Shown: positions 1 to 11,044 of the stretch, piece after piece
Numbering within the stretch: the first letter of the stretch is position 1
Layout: the number at the start of each line of letters is the position of its first letter
NCBI GenBank assembly: GCA_007922305.1
Contig: ML677374.1
Location: 13,511,511-13,575,510 of the forward strand
From: Dermatemys mawii
Lineage: Eukaryota; Chordata; Testudines; Dermatemydidae
Length of the DNA: 64,000 nt
Direction: 5' to 3'
The notes under the pieces: model-generated
Database searches by the model: none
What the model saw: only the letters and a program-made list of their open reading frames with translations
What the model was told of the DNA's origin: nothing
Translations under genes and position numbers: made by a program

Positions 1-1140
1 TCGCAAGCTGTCTCTTTATACCAGGTCACGGCTGCTTAAATCAGCACTTTTGGTCAGTTCTTATAATTAATCTTTCAAGGCTGATAACAGAACTCTTTTC
101 GCATAACGCCCTTACCTTGGAACCTCTTCACTTTGGCAGATTGTCAGAACTGGTTTGGTGATCTTCATGGTTCCACTTCAAATTATTTCTATTTAGTCTG
201 CTGTTTGGTTTATTGCTTTGTGCATGTGTGAGACAGTTTGACTATTCAGATTTTAAAACAGTAAAGGCATTCTTGCTATCCACTGTGTTCAGCATCATGA
301 GTTTCTGATGTTATTTTGGTGACAGCGCTTGGATGCAATGGGATAAAGACTTTCAAGAATATTTAGCCAAACAAATACAATAGGGGCAAAAAACTAAACC
401 AAAACAAAACACAACCCACCGCCCCTCTCCCCAGGAGAATGAGACATTTCCCCCCTCCCCACCAGGCCATAACAACAGGGGGAGAGCTATGGCACTGCCT
501 TGCCAAACTGCCTCAATCCTAACCTTTGGCAAGATTTCAGTCTCCATAGCCTAAAGTCACGGTTCTTTGCCACTCCCCTTTGACTGCCAACATTTCAGTG
601 GTGCTAAAAGTGCCATTGTAGATGATTATATGTTCATCCCACTCAAACACACTGAGAAATAGACTGAAGCCCTTATGCTGCAGTAAGCTCTGTGCTGGCA
701 GATACCCACTGACAATCAGATTCTGCACAGGCTGACTCTTGCACCTACACAGCCTAAGTCAAGTCAATGCAGGTCACTTGCAGAAACACTGGAGGATTGG
801 GGCCCAAAACCTCAAATTTATTTCATATAGGCTATTATTATTTGGGCAACCTGGGATGGATGTGAGCCAGTGGTCAAGAGGTGAAAAAAAAGTAAAAATT
901 TAAGAGAGGAATTTAAAAGCACGCACATAAACCAAAGTTTGATTCTCAGTCATTTTTCACCCACAAGTCCAATGTTATCATTTTTTCCTTCATTCTGCCC
1001 CACGTGAGTGTCATTTGCATCATTTCAGTCAAAAACTAAGAATAAGAGAAATAATATATGAAATTATTCAAAGTAATTGTGCCAGTTATGATTAAAGACA
1101 TTTACATTAATGGCATAAATATAATAATTTCATAAGTTAG
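1..1140. other. No gene seen
   Basis: No convincing exon, RNA gene or recognised repeat was found. ORFs are short and lack codon or homology support. If the GTF2I promoter assignment is right, this is intron 1 of that gene. Confidence 0.5.
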
Positions 1141-1480
1141 GTTAAAAAACCTCAAACACACCAGTATAAACTGCTGCCCTTCATTCAGGTTAAGTGTAAG
1201 AAATGCAAGTTTACACTACAAAGATTTTGCAGATATAGATACACCAATCTACTTCAGCTGGTAAAGCCCCCTAGTGGTGATGCAGCATATACCAGCAAAG
1301 GGAATTCTGTATAGCTAGCTGAACAACCTCCCCAAAGGAGCCAGTATAAGCTGCATCTGCATAAGAGGGAAGGAGGGGTTGCCAGCATAGCTATGTTATT
1401 TAGGGGCATTTTTTCCCCACATGAATAACCAACATAGCTATGCCAGCAAAACTTTTCTAGAACAGACCTAGCTCTCTGTG
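1140..1480. repeat. Fold-back interspersed repeat
   Basis: The arms near 1377-1398 and 1424-1450 both carry the GCATAGCTATGTT core in inverted orientation, so this part can form a hairpin. The flanking text resembles a common reptile MITE that I cannot name. No protein-coding content is supported. Confidence 0.4.
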
Positions 1481-2449
1481 TGAGAGAGAGATTCAGCTCA
1501 AGGAGAGAGACAGGAATAGAGACGGAAAGACTGAAGAGAGCAGATGACACACACAGAGAACTGGAGAAGATGGCAAGAGGCAGCTTGGGACTGCAAGCAA
1601 AGAAACTGCTTCCTGTTATCTTTGGTTCCTCCTGTGTTTAGGGAAAAAGGACTTCGCACATTCTATGTAAATAAATAATATGGCATCAAAGGTACCACCA
1701 GACTCTCACCAGTTCCTCCTGTTGGTGGAAATTCCCCACAGACCCTCAAATCTTGACTAGCCAATCAGATCAAAAGGACTAACTATTTTAAAATTCAATC
1801 TGAAATGACAATTCTTATAGATAATGCCATGAATTGCATATTCCCCAATGCTGCACATTCAAACTCAATGACTGCTGCTATTTCACAGGCAGAAAGGACA
1901 GAAAGCTTTCACTTCAAGTTTTTGTTTTTAAATTTTTAAAAAGTTTGGAGTTTTAAAATTCCAAATCTCGATAAAGCACTTCTGTAACCTATTTTAGGCC
2001 TGCATTCCCAAGGGCAAGAAACTGCACCTGTTTTCTTCCCAACCCTCCTCAAAGTAGACTGCCCCGGGAGATGCTGAGTCTCAGTTTCCGCATCTCACGC
2101 ATCCCCCATACCCAAGGAGAGGAGGATGTAAATCAAGAAACTTGAGTACTCCTGCTCAACCAGAAGGTATAAACTCCTTGTTTCCCATTTTCCACTTCCA
2201 GCACGATGCCAAACTCCTAAACTTCCTTTTCTGGAGCTCAGACTCCCACCCACCAGCCAACTCCTAAAGGTTTATTAGCATACTCACCCCAACACCCTCC
2301 CAAGATGCAGCTGCCTGCCCTTGCTGCCTCTCCGACCCTCATTCCCTACCAGGGTGCTCCAGGACCTGGCATGTGCCAGGCAATGAGAAACTATGGCACC
2401 CCGCTTAAGAACCACAGCCCCAACCAAGGGAGGAGCAGCTTCTTCCCTA
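1480..2449. other. No gene seen
   Basis: Mixed-composition sequence with no supported exon or repeat boundary. The ORFs around 2284-2740 lie mostly in the start of the minisatellite and show no homology. Confidence 0.45.
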
Positions 2450-3060
2450 TGACCAGGATCATTGCACTCCTCTCGAAGGAGAAGGATGTTGTGCTCAGCC
2501 ACCAAGGTAATAGTGACTGGGGTTGGAAGAGGTGTGAAAGCTCCCACTAGGAGAAAGGGAAATGAGATGCCCTTCAATCTCAATAGTAACTGGTGGGAGA
2601 GTGGGAGCCATCCCCGAAAAACAGTGACTCGGGGAAAGAGGCAACGGGTGGGATATAAACCTCCCCAAGGACTAGTGACTGCAGTGGCAAGGCCGGGGGG
2701 AGAGGAAAAGAATGACCCCTCCCCGGGAAATAGCAACTAAGCAGAGGGATGAGACTCACACCCCCCACCCTCAGAGTAGCGACCGGGGAGGGGAGAATGA
2801 GAGTCACATGCCCGGGGAACAGTGACCAAGAAGGGGAGGTTGTAAGTTACACTCCCCCACACGCACCCGGGGGAGGGGAATGAGTCACCCCCACCCCCTC
2901 CAGCACCCGGCGAATAGCGACCCCCCACCCCCGGGACCAGGCAGGGGAATGAGTCAACCCCGGCCCCGTACACGGGGAATAGCGACCGCCCCCACCCCGG
3001 GAACAGCGACGGGGATATGAGTCATACCCCCCCACCCCCCACGGGGAACAGCGACCAGGG
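2450..3060. repeat. Degenerate GC-rich minisatellite with repeated TGAGTCA
   Basis: Blocks of roughly 50-70 bp recur with the pattern AATAGYGAC, GGGGAGGGGAATGAGTCA and a C-rich run. TGAGTCA, the AP-1/TRE heptamer, is intact at 2881, 2950 and 3018, and decayed versions stand at 2750 and 2798. GC content rises toward the CpG island. ORFs here in both strands come from the repeat and are not genes. Confidence 0.7.
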
Positions 3061-3131
3061 TGGGGGAAACCAGGTCCCGGCCCAGCCCCAGGCCCAGGCC
3101 CAGGCCCCGCTCCGCCCGGGCTCTCACTCAC

Positions 3132-3400
3132 TGGCTGGCCGCCGCCGGGATGAGGTCAGCCCGGGTCCTGGCGAGTCTCGGCGAGGAGCCGCCACCGCCG
3201 CCGCCTCGGGGCGAGGGGAGGCCAAGCTAATCCCGGCTCACAGCAGGCGCTTCCCGGCAGGGCCCGTCCCCGCGGCCTCTTCGCGACTCGTCGGGCACCC
3301 GGCGGGGGCTCGCTGACCGCGTCCACTTGGGGCGCCGGCCGGGCCTCGTCCCCTCACACAGTCGTTCACCCTGAACCCAGGACCGATGTAAGAGGGGGGG
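3132..3400 (-). other. GTF2I: Candidate non-coding first exon of GTF2I
   Basis: On the minus strand the GC-rich stretch ends with GGCCAGCCA|GTGAGTGAG, a strong donor whose last exonic base is 3132. The upstream limit is unknown and is set near the edge of the promoter motifs. GTF2I in mammals begins with an untranslated exon. I found no GTF2I coding exon in the 3.1 kb to the left, which would then be the start of intron 1. The assignment depends on synteny and is not proven. Confidence 0.38.
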
Positions 3401-3435
3401 GGAGGGGGGAGTTTTTTTGTTCGAGGAAAGCCATT

Positions 3436-3447
3436 TGCGCAGGCGCA
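3436..3447. promoter_or_regulatory. NRF1-like motif
   Basis: TGCGCAGGCGCA is a near-palindromic match to the NRF1 consensus, a common activator of CpG-island promoters. It lies upstream of the candidate minus-strand first exon. Confidence 0.55.
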
Positions 3448-3531
3448 GAGGCCGCGGCGCCTGCCGGGTGTTGCGGTTCGGCGGCCCCGTCTGTTCGCGC
3501 GCTGGGCAGCGGCGGGCGAGGGGGCCGGCGG

Positions 3532-3550
3532 ACTACAACTCCCGGCGGGC
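3532..3550 (+). promoter_or_regulatory. ZNF143/THAP11-like motif
   Basis: ACTACAACTCCCGGCGGGC closely fits the long ZNF143 (Staf) promoter motif ACTACAAYTCCCRGNRKGC. It lies about 85 bp from the NRF1-like site, an arrangement typical of housekeeping CpG-island promoters. Confidence 0.6.
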
Positions 3551-3969
3551 CCCGCGCAGGGGACCCGCCGCCGCGGCGTGCGGCGGAGCCAGGGAAGAGA
3601 GCGAGAAGGCAACGCTGGCCTCTCAGGCGGGCGGCGGGGGAACATGGCTGTGCGGCCAGCCTCGGCGCTGGGGGGAGCTGCGGGCGGGGGCGCGCCGCGG
3701 CCTCCGGGCCCCGCCGCCGCCTGGGGCCACCTGCGCACGGGAGTGCCCCTCAGGAAAGGCGGGGGAGACGTTAAACGGCCCTCCAAGCCCCCCCCCCGGA
3801 CCCCCCCGGAGTCTGGGATCCCCTGCGGGAAAGCCAGGCAGGGAGCAGGAGGCTGGGCAGGGCTAGGCCTCAGAACAGGCCTTGCCTTCCCTCCATTTCC
3901 TCAGGCCTCCCACGGGCCCCTGCTTTCCTTTGGTGACAAACAGGCCCACGTCTGCGGTTCTCAGCTGGA

Positions 3970-4035
3970 TTCAACACCCCCCCACACACAAACACACACC
4001 CCCTCCCCACACACACACATCCCTCAAACACACAC
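3970..4035. repeat. (CA)n-rich microsatellite
   Basis: Interrupted ACACAC and CCCC runs just beyond the CpG island. Confidence 0.8.
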
Positions 4036-4429
4036 AAGTAATGAGGAAAGATCCCAGTGGCGCACAGCTCCTTGGAGACACGTGCCTTTGCAGCAGTGAC
4101 AGGGTGGGCCCTCTGCTTTCACAGCACAACAGACAAATTACACATGGCTGCAGGCAGCAGCTGAATCCCACCCCCACCAAAAGTAATAGGAAAGAGCCAG
4201 ACCTGCCCTGCCCTTTGCTACATGATCCAGTGTGTTATCCTGAGTACGTACCTGCATCACTGGAGCGGAGTACTCTCTGATTGTGTATGACAAAAGACCA
4301 ATTACACATTGTTGCTATTATCAGCTAATTTCACCACCTTCCAACCCAAAATAATGAGATGAGTCCAGGGGGCAGACAAGAGGAGGGGGACAACTGAACA
4401 GGATCCCAAACTCAGGGCAGCCTTGTGTA

Positions 4430-4508
4430 CACATATAAACACACATGTATAGGCCCACATCCACATATAAACACACATGTATAGGCCCGTGTACACATAT
4501 AAACACAT
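4430..4508. repeat. Short tandem repeat, about 34-bp unit
   Basis: The unit containing ACATATAAACACACATGTAT followed by AGGCCC occurs twice, with a partial third copy at the right end. Confidence 0.75.
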
Positions 4509-4590
4509 GCTACTGTTTATTGTTTAATATGTATCTTATCTGTGCATGTGTTGTAGAACAACAGAACCTTTCTATCTGATCTATGCCAAC

Positions 4591-4714
4591 CAGGGTGACC
4601 AGATGTCCCGAGTTTATAGGGACAGCCCCAATACTTGGGGCTTTTTCTTATATAGACAACTAGTATCCCTCACCCCAGGTCCCGATTTTTCATACTTACT
4701 ATCTGGTCACCCTA
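4591..4714. mobile_element. 124-bp hAT-type MITE
   Basis: The element has terminal inverted repeats CAGGGTGACCAGAT and ATCTGGTCACCCTA. It is flanked by a perfect 8-bp target duplication ATGCCAAC at 4583-4590 and 4715-4722. The 8-bp duplication and the CAGGG/CCCTA ends identify a hAT-derived non-autonomous element. Confidence 0.88.
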
Positions 4715-4722
4715 ATGCCAAC

Positions 4723-5880
4723 ATATCCTCCAGCTATTCAGAGCTCTATTAGGTTACTCTACTGCCAGCATATCTTCCAACTTCTTAGGGGTCTGTTACA
4801 TTGCAAAGTTATTCTGGAAAATCAACAAACATTAATTTACATTGTTTATTTTCAGCATACAGGTTAGAGTGTCAGTGCTCTCCAGAAGCCACAAGGGGAA
4901 GGTGAAAATTTCATGCCAGTAAGTGATCAGCATGTTTTTTGTTAAAATTACCAGCTTTAGAGTCTGTTTCTCTAGACATATAAGCAGACTGAACAAGTAG
5001 TATAAAAATAGCTCCTTTTCTTTCTGTAATAATCAAAGCACATATTACATTTCCCTTATTTCCCACATTGCATTTTTACCTGACGGGATTTAGGATTGAC
5101 CCTAGTAAGCCTTACTTCACTGCAACTAGAACTGCTTGGATAGTGGGATTTCCATCCACAGGAAATTCTGACATTTCAAAATTTGTTTTTGTACAGAATC
5201 AGAATGAAAAGGCAAAATTTCCAGCAAAATTAAATTATTTAAAATTTCAGTTTGAGACCATCAGACATTTCATGTTGATAGTGTCCTTTTTTAAAAGAAA
5301 AGGATGTCAAAAAAAGTAATTTCATAAAGTAAAAATGCATTTTGACTTGTATAAAAATATTCATGTTAATATTATTTAGATTTAATAGTGTATAATGTGT
5401 AGTATAGTTACTATTTTCATAGAAAAGTCAAAACAAAATTAGTTAAAATGATAAAGTCCAAATTAAATGTTTTACCTTATATAAATGTTTCAATATAAAA
5501 TAAAATTATAAAACTTTTTCCCTGTCAAACATTTTGGCGGTTATGGTCCCATAAAACATTTAGATTTTGATAAACATTGCATTTATTTATGGAAATGCTC
5601 ATCTGTTGACATTTTTTTATTCACCACTATTTTTTTTATTCACCACTATTTTTTTTAAATAAAATTAAACTCAGAATGTGGAATGAAGCTTACAAATACA
5701 GCTAAGACAAATGGTTTCTAACCTCAACAGTAGTCATACGTTTTTGCTACCTTTTTGGTAGCTTTACCAGTCATTCTGTATGTTCTTAGATATTCATACC
5801 AACAATAAGTTGTCAATGCAATAATCACTGAAAATATTTTAAAATGCATCTGTATTGACACTTTTATATGGCTTCATCTG
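4723..5880. other. No gene seen; AT-rich
   Basis: AT-rich sequence with poly-A/T runs, including a duplicated TTCACCACTATTTTTTTT near 5620-5655. The short ORF at 5068-5319 has no recognisable domain and weak composition, so no gene is called. Confidence 0.45.
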
Positions 5881-5883
5881 TTT

Positions 5884-7335
5884 CAGGGGCTGGCAACCTG
5901 CGGCACGCGTGCCAAAGCTGGCACTCAAGCCAACTTTTAATGGCACGCCAAGGTCCCGGCCACGGGCTCCGCTCAGCCCGCTGCCAACCTGGGTGAACCC
6001 CTGGGTGAACGGAACCCCAAGCTGGCAGTGGGCTGAGTGGGCCGGCGGCCGAGACCCCGGCTGGCAAGGGGCCAGCAGCCACAACCAGAGCCCAGCAGGA
6101 ACCCAGAGCCAGCCGATGCTGGGGCACTCTGCTGCAGGTGAAGGTGCGGTGCTCTCCCAGCTGGGGTCCTGCTGGCTGCCGGAACTGTCTTGTTGGCGCA
6201 TGGGGCCCCAGCGCCAGCCTGACTAAGCAGCAGGCAGTCAGGCAAGTGAACGGGGCTGGCGGGAGGCATGCTGTGTATAATGGAGGTGTCGCGTCCTAGC
6301 CTGTTCTGCTGCCCCTCTCTCACCTCTGTGGCTGAATCCCAGGGCATTGCAGGCAGGTGCCGTTCCTGCGGCGTGCACTGCTGCGGCCCCTGGGGCGGGG
6401 GGTGGGGAGAAGGGAGCGGCAGGTCAGGGGAGTCTTCTGCCGCCACCCCCTATTTGCCTGTAAATGAAGTGCCCCCACACACCTGGCCCACAGCTCCCTT
6501 GCAGGAACAGGAACAGCAACAGCGTGACGCAGGGACCCATCCACCATCCAGATAACCTGGCTGCAAGCGAGACTGTCCCAGGCAAGCCCCAAGCCCCCGC
6601 CCCCACAAGACTTCCCCCTATAACTCCCACAAACCCCCTTCCCTGAGCCCCTCATGCCACCCAACCCTGACTCCTGCACCCCCCATGCTCCTAGCGCTGA
6701 CTCCTGCACTATCCACATACCCACCCCCTGCCCTGAGCCCCCTGCACCCCAACCCCCTGCCCTGAGTGCTCCACCCCACACCCACACATCTCCAGCCCCT
6801 GAGTTCTTCCCCCTGAGGGAGGCTGTAGTACAACAGTACCTGTAAGAAATTTAAGTTACTTCCACCCCCGCCAGAACCACAAACCAGCTGCGGACTGAGC
6901 GGGGCTGGCCGGGGGCTGAACAGCTCAGCCCACTGCTGGTTTGAGGTTCTGGCTGCCGGCCCCTCTGCCAGCCAGGGTCCCAAACTCCGGCCCTGCTCAG
7001 CCCACTAACGGCCTGGGGTACCGGCAGCCGGCCTGGGGCTCTGTTCCTCGGCCCAACGCTTTTCAGCCCCCATGCTGTGGCCCACATTGGACATCTCAGG
7101 AAGGAAAAACAAGGGCAAGGATCACAGTAAACTGATATGATCTGCATTTTAATTTTATTTTAAAGGAAGCTTCTTAAATATTTTAAAAATCTTATTTACT
7201 TTAAATACAACCATAGTTTATATAATATAGACGTATAGAGAGAGACCTTCTAAAAACATTAAAGTATTACTGGCATGCAAAACCTTAAATTGCACTGAAG
7301 TCGGCACACCACTTCTGAAAGGTTACCGACCCCTG
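5884..7335. mobile_element. Non-autonomous hAT element, 1.45 kb
   Basis: The ends CAGGGGCTGGCAACC and GGTTACCGACCCCTG are inverted repeats with two mismatches. Flanks ATCTGTTT (5876-5883) and ATCTGTTC (7336-7343) form an 8-bp target duplication with one change. The interior is GC-rich and proline-rich in translation with no transposase. Overlapping ORFs here are artefacts of composition. Confidence 0.85.
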
Positions 7336-7620
7336 ATCTGTTCCATATGCATTTTGCACAAACCTGCATTTCTTACTGAGGCTGAATGCCTGCTGAAGTC
7401 AACAGGATTTTTTTCGCCTGAGCAAGAAATGGAAGATCAGTCCCATTAAAGATCTAATTAAGTTTCAGGATCATTACCAGGTATATCCTGCAGCTTGCTT
7501 CTATAGATATGAAATGTTCCTGGCAGCAAAACTGGAATGCTTTTGCTGCACAAGATGGTGGCAGGATGGGGATTCTAGCTGAAAGCCCTGGCAGCTTTTT
7601 GCACATCAGCATGATCATCT

Positions 7621-7845
7621 ATTTTTAATATGTTATGGACTGTTCTAAAGAAGATGAGGACCACTTGTTCACCGTGTCCCCTGAAAGTAGCACAAGTAGT
7701 AATGGGCTTAATCTGCAGCAAGGGAGATTTAGGTTAAATATTAGGGAAAAACTTGCTAACTGTAACGATAGCTAAGCACTGGAATAGGCTTCCAAAGGAG
7801 GTTTTGGAATTCCCATTACTGAAGGTTTTTAAGAACAGGTTAGAC
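7621..7845 (+). mobile_element. CR1 LINE 3' fragment
   Basis: The text around CACTTGTTCACCGTGTCCCC and GCACTGGAATAGGCTTCCAA is the degenerate C-terminal and 3' portion of a CR1-type LINE common in reptiles. It is cut off by the hAT copy that follows. Confidence 0.55.
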
Positions 7846-8157
7846 CAGGGGTAGGCAACCTATGGCACATGTGCCAAAGGCAGCAAACAAGCTGATTTTC
7901 AGTGGCACTCACACTGCCTGGGTCCTAGCCACCAGTCTGCGCGGGCTCTGCATTTTAATTTAGTTTTAAATGAAGCTTCTTAAACATTTTTAAAACCTTA
8001 TTTACTTTATATACAACAATAGTTTAGTTATATTTTACAGACTTATAAAAAGAAACCTTATAAAAACATTGAAAATCTGTTCCTGGCACACAAAACCTTA
8101 AATTAGAGTGAATAAATGAAGACTTGGCACACCACTTCTGAAAGGTTGTTGAACACC
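7846..8157. mobile_element. Internally deleted hAT copy related to 5884-7335
   Basis: It starts CAGGGGTAGGCAACC and shares GGCACACCACTTCTGAAAGG near its right end with the larger element. The right terminus is decayed and no clean target duplication remains. Confidence 0.65.
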
Positions 8158-8329
8158 ATGTCCAGACCTCTGTATACCTCTTGCCATTTGTTTGTCTCTC
8201 TTCATGTCTTAGCATTCACATGTTTTTGCTTTATACTTTTTCATTATCTCACAAGTAGCATCCATTCTTCCCTTTCAGATTTTGTTATTAGAATTATCTT
8301 CGCACTTTTTAGATAGCACTTACTTTTTA

Positions 8330-8745
8330 GGTAGCACTTTTCCAACAGAGCATCAATCTCTTGGGTTTCTTCAGTTAACTCCGTTAGAACACTGAACCTA
8401 TTCTGCAGCTGAAGCTGAAATGCATTTTTGTTTTTCAGGATCTTAATTGTGCGCTATTGGAGCATGGTCTTCTTTTAACCTTTTTCATCCTCTTTAATTT
8501 GATCATCGGTTGAGCAATACAAAGATTATGGTAACTGCCAACATCTGCTTCCCTGTACAGATGTACATCTGCCAACAAGCTGCAAAACATTCTTGAAAAG
8601 TTGAAATACAGAAGTGAGATCCATATGATTCTTCGTAATACCATCTGGGGAGTTCTCTGTCACTTTATGGATTTCTTTATGAGGAAATATTGTTTCAACT
8701 ATCACTAGGTTATTCATACTGCAAATTTCTACCAATCATTCATTG
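8330..8745 (-). pseudogene. RTE-type LINE endonuclease fragment
   Basis: Minus-strand translations include NNLVIVETIFPHKEIHK, SPDGITKNHMD and, after a frameshift near 8560-8600, READVGSYHN. Further on comes FQLQLQNRFSVL. These match the C-terminal part of RTE/BovB endonucleases and the segment after it (proteins annotated as CFDP2-like). The catalytic region is broken by a frameshift. No RT domain follows, so this is a relic. Confidence 0.65.
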
Positions 8746-8759
8746 TTTTGGTTCAGCTC

Positions 8760-10200
8760 CAAATCCCTGCCACACTGGGCCACAACTTTATCCAAGCCTC
8801 CATGGTTACTTCCTTCCTTTCCATTAAAATTACTCTACATTCTAGAGAAACATATTTTACATGATATTCATTAGAGGATTATTTTAGTAGATACTCAGAT
8901 CTAAATATGTGTTTATTCTAAAGCAAACAACATTGGTACCCATCTGTGTTACTAATCTAGGATTATTTCATCTGATTGAGGAAAAAATAAAACTGTTTTA
9001 ACTATTAAGATTAAGGACCAATTGTATGTCACTAAGGAGTCAAATGTGTTAAGTCGTTTTTAAAATCAGATCCCACCCAGAACTGACCAGTCATTCTTAT
9101 TCCCACACTCACTCCCCTCTCTCTGCCCCAGTGACTGTTCCACTGTGGGTAAAAACGTAAATCGTTCTTGTTCATAGGTCACCAGCAGAGCTAGGAACCT
9201 CTCTGCAGTTGGGTCTTATGCACCTATCTCAGAGAGGAGCAGGGCTTAGCAGACACCCCTGTTCTCGGCATCTCCCATTGGCTAGCTTAGGGAGCTCCCC
9301 ATCTAGCATGCTGGCTTTGGCAGCTTGCACTTTAAGGTGTCTCTCTCGCCTCTGTAGGTTGCACATTCATTGTATAGGGAGCCTGGCGCCTCACTCAGCC
9401 TACGTGGGTCGCAGTCGTGTTCCTTTGATTTCCTAGATACGTACCTAAGAGAGCGAGAGATCAGTGCTTCTAAAATTCCAGCACAAAAAGGTAATTATTC
9501 CCTTCCAGTTACTGCAGGCCTAGCTTAAGGGTTGTGCTGCCTGCCAGTCAGGTACCTAGAGAGATGAGGTAATCTTTTATTGGCCCACCTTCTATTGGTG
9601 GCTGAGACAAGCATTCAGGCTAATTAGGTACCTAGCTATACAGGTTACATCCATTGCAGGCCCAATAACAGCCTGGGGAGGGAGTCCATTTTAAAAATCT
9701 GGCCTAGGCTTTTCAAACCAGCCTGGGACACATGGGCTAGAACCCTGCAACCCAACTAGAAGTGGTGGGTGGGGGAAAAAATGGACCCCACTGTGCTCAG
9801 TCAGCTCTTCTGCTCCTGCCCATAGGGTCCACACTACAGCGGCTGCGTGCCCTGCAGCTGCCGGCCCCTGCCTCATTGCACGGTGGAGCAAGTGTCCTGA
9901 GGACTCGCAGTGCCTCTCACTCCGCAGCACGCACAGGGCGGAGGCTGGCAGGAGCAGGGTTCCCATCACCCACCGCACACAGCTACCTCTGTGCTGACCC
10001 CAGGGCTAGAGGAGGAGAGCAGCCTACCACACAAGCAGGTGGCGGCGGTGCTGGTGCTGATTTAAGTTCAGGACGGAGGGTTGGGTTGGAAAACGACTTG
10101 ATTTTCTTGGGCTTGGCTCAGGTTGGGTGAGCTGGAGTCCAGTTCAGATCTAGGTCGGGCCTAAAAAGTAGGCCTGAGCAGACCTCCAATCAAGACACCC
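8760..10200. other. No gene seen
   Basis: No exon with supporting homology. The sequence at about 9170-9660 and 9760-10170 has the texture of old interspersed repeats, but I cannot fix boundaries or a family. ORFs at 9691-10130 have no recognisable domain. Confidence 0.4.
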
Positions 10201-10204
10201 TTGG

Positions 10205-10306
10205 GAACTGGATATCCAACACCCAACCAGCTTTGAAATCTAGTCTCTAAGGACTGGATATCCAACTCTCCACCCCCAAGCAGCTTTGAAATCTAGTCTC
10301 TAAGGA
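10205..10306. repeat. Tandem duplication, about 50-bp unit
   Basis: GGAACTGGATATCCAAC and GCTTTGAAATCTAGTCTCTA occur twice in direct order with small differences, giving two adjacent copies. Confidence 0.75.
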
Positions 10307-10309
10307 CAT

Positions 10310-10900
10310 GCAGCCATTTGACTGTAACAAATAACCCGCTCTGGGTTGTTACCCGCCTTTTTGAGGAGTGCCAGTCTCATCATCTCATTAAACCGTATCC
10401 AAAATACTTCAATGATGGTCAGACAGCTATATCCCATTGTTCAATGTCACAAAAAATACCTGCTCAAATGGTGTTAGAAGGTTGGTATTAAAGCGTGCCA
10501 GTTTAATTCAGCTGCATCAATCTGCCTTCATACCCCATGGATCTGTTAATTTGAACAGAGGCAGCTGTTTAATATATTCATTTAAGAAACGATTTAGATG
10601 CTCCACTGGTAGTGTCCTCATGGGACACTGAAAAAGAAAACCCTGTCTGATTACATACGTACATTATCACCTGCTGCAGTCGAAGCAGGTTTGCTGCTGA
10701 AACCATTTTCTCAGATGATTTAGAGAAAGTGAATTGTAAAGTCCAGCCCTCCCTTAATACAATGCAAAGCTGAGGAGCTAAAGAAAAGGGTAGAACTAGG
10801 AACAACACATATGTTAACATTATGCTAGTCTCATGGAGAAGAGCCCTTCTCCACTCTCCTTGCTGTATAGTACAGCTCATTAACATAAAGTGGAGGTATG
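10310..10900. other. No gene seen
   Basis: No supported coding sequence, RNA gene or repeat was recognised. Confidence 0.4.
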
Positions 10901-10903
10901 TGT

Positions 10904-10946
10904 GTGTATATTATACATATATATACATACACACACATATATATAT

Positions 10947-10977
<31 letters not shown>

Positions 10978-10995
10978 CACACACACACATACATC
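10904..10995. repeat. (TA)n/(CA)n compound microsatellite
   Basis: Alternating ATATAT and ACACAC blocks. Both strands produce spurious ORFs made of Y, I, H and T or C, V and Y repeats. Confidence 0.9.
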
Positions 10996-11044
10996 CATTA
11001 ACATAAAATGGAGGTATATACAAAAACACACACGGGGAACATAT

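Larger units (their letters stand above)
3050..3850. promoter_or_regulatory. CpG island promoter, probably of GTF2I
   Basis: This is the only long CpG-dense segment that is not inside a recognisable transposon. It carries an NRF1-like site, a ZNF143/THAP11-like site, a poly-G stretch at 3395-3413 and a strong minus-strand donor at its left part. GTF2I lies just downstream of GTF2IRD1 in the same orientation in other vertebrates, so a GTF2I promoter firing toward lower coordinates is expected near here. The island could also serve a divergent plus-strand transcript. Confidence 0.6.

Noticed and set aside
3238..4099. ORFs in the CpG island, including one starting at an ATG near 3643 in good Kozak context (MAVRPASALGG)
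   Set aside because: Base composition explains the open frames on both strands. The plus frame runs on into a (CA)n tract and no good donor follows. A divergent non-coding transcript remains possible.
5839..7147. Many overlapping proline- and glycine-rich ORFs
   Set aside because: They fall within the non-autonomous hAT element and show no transposase motif.
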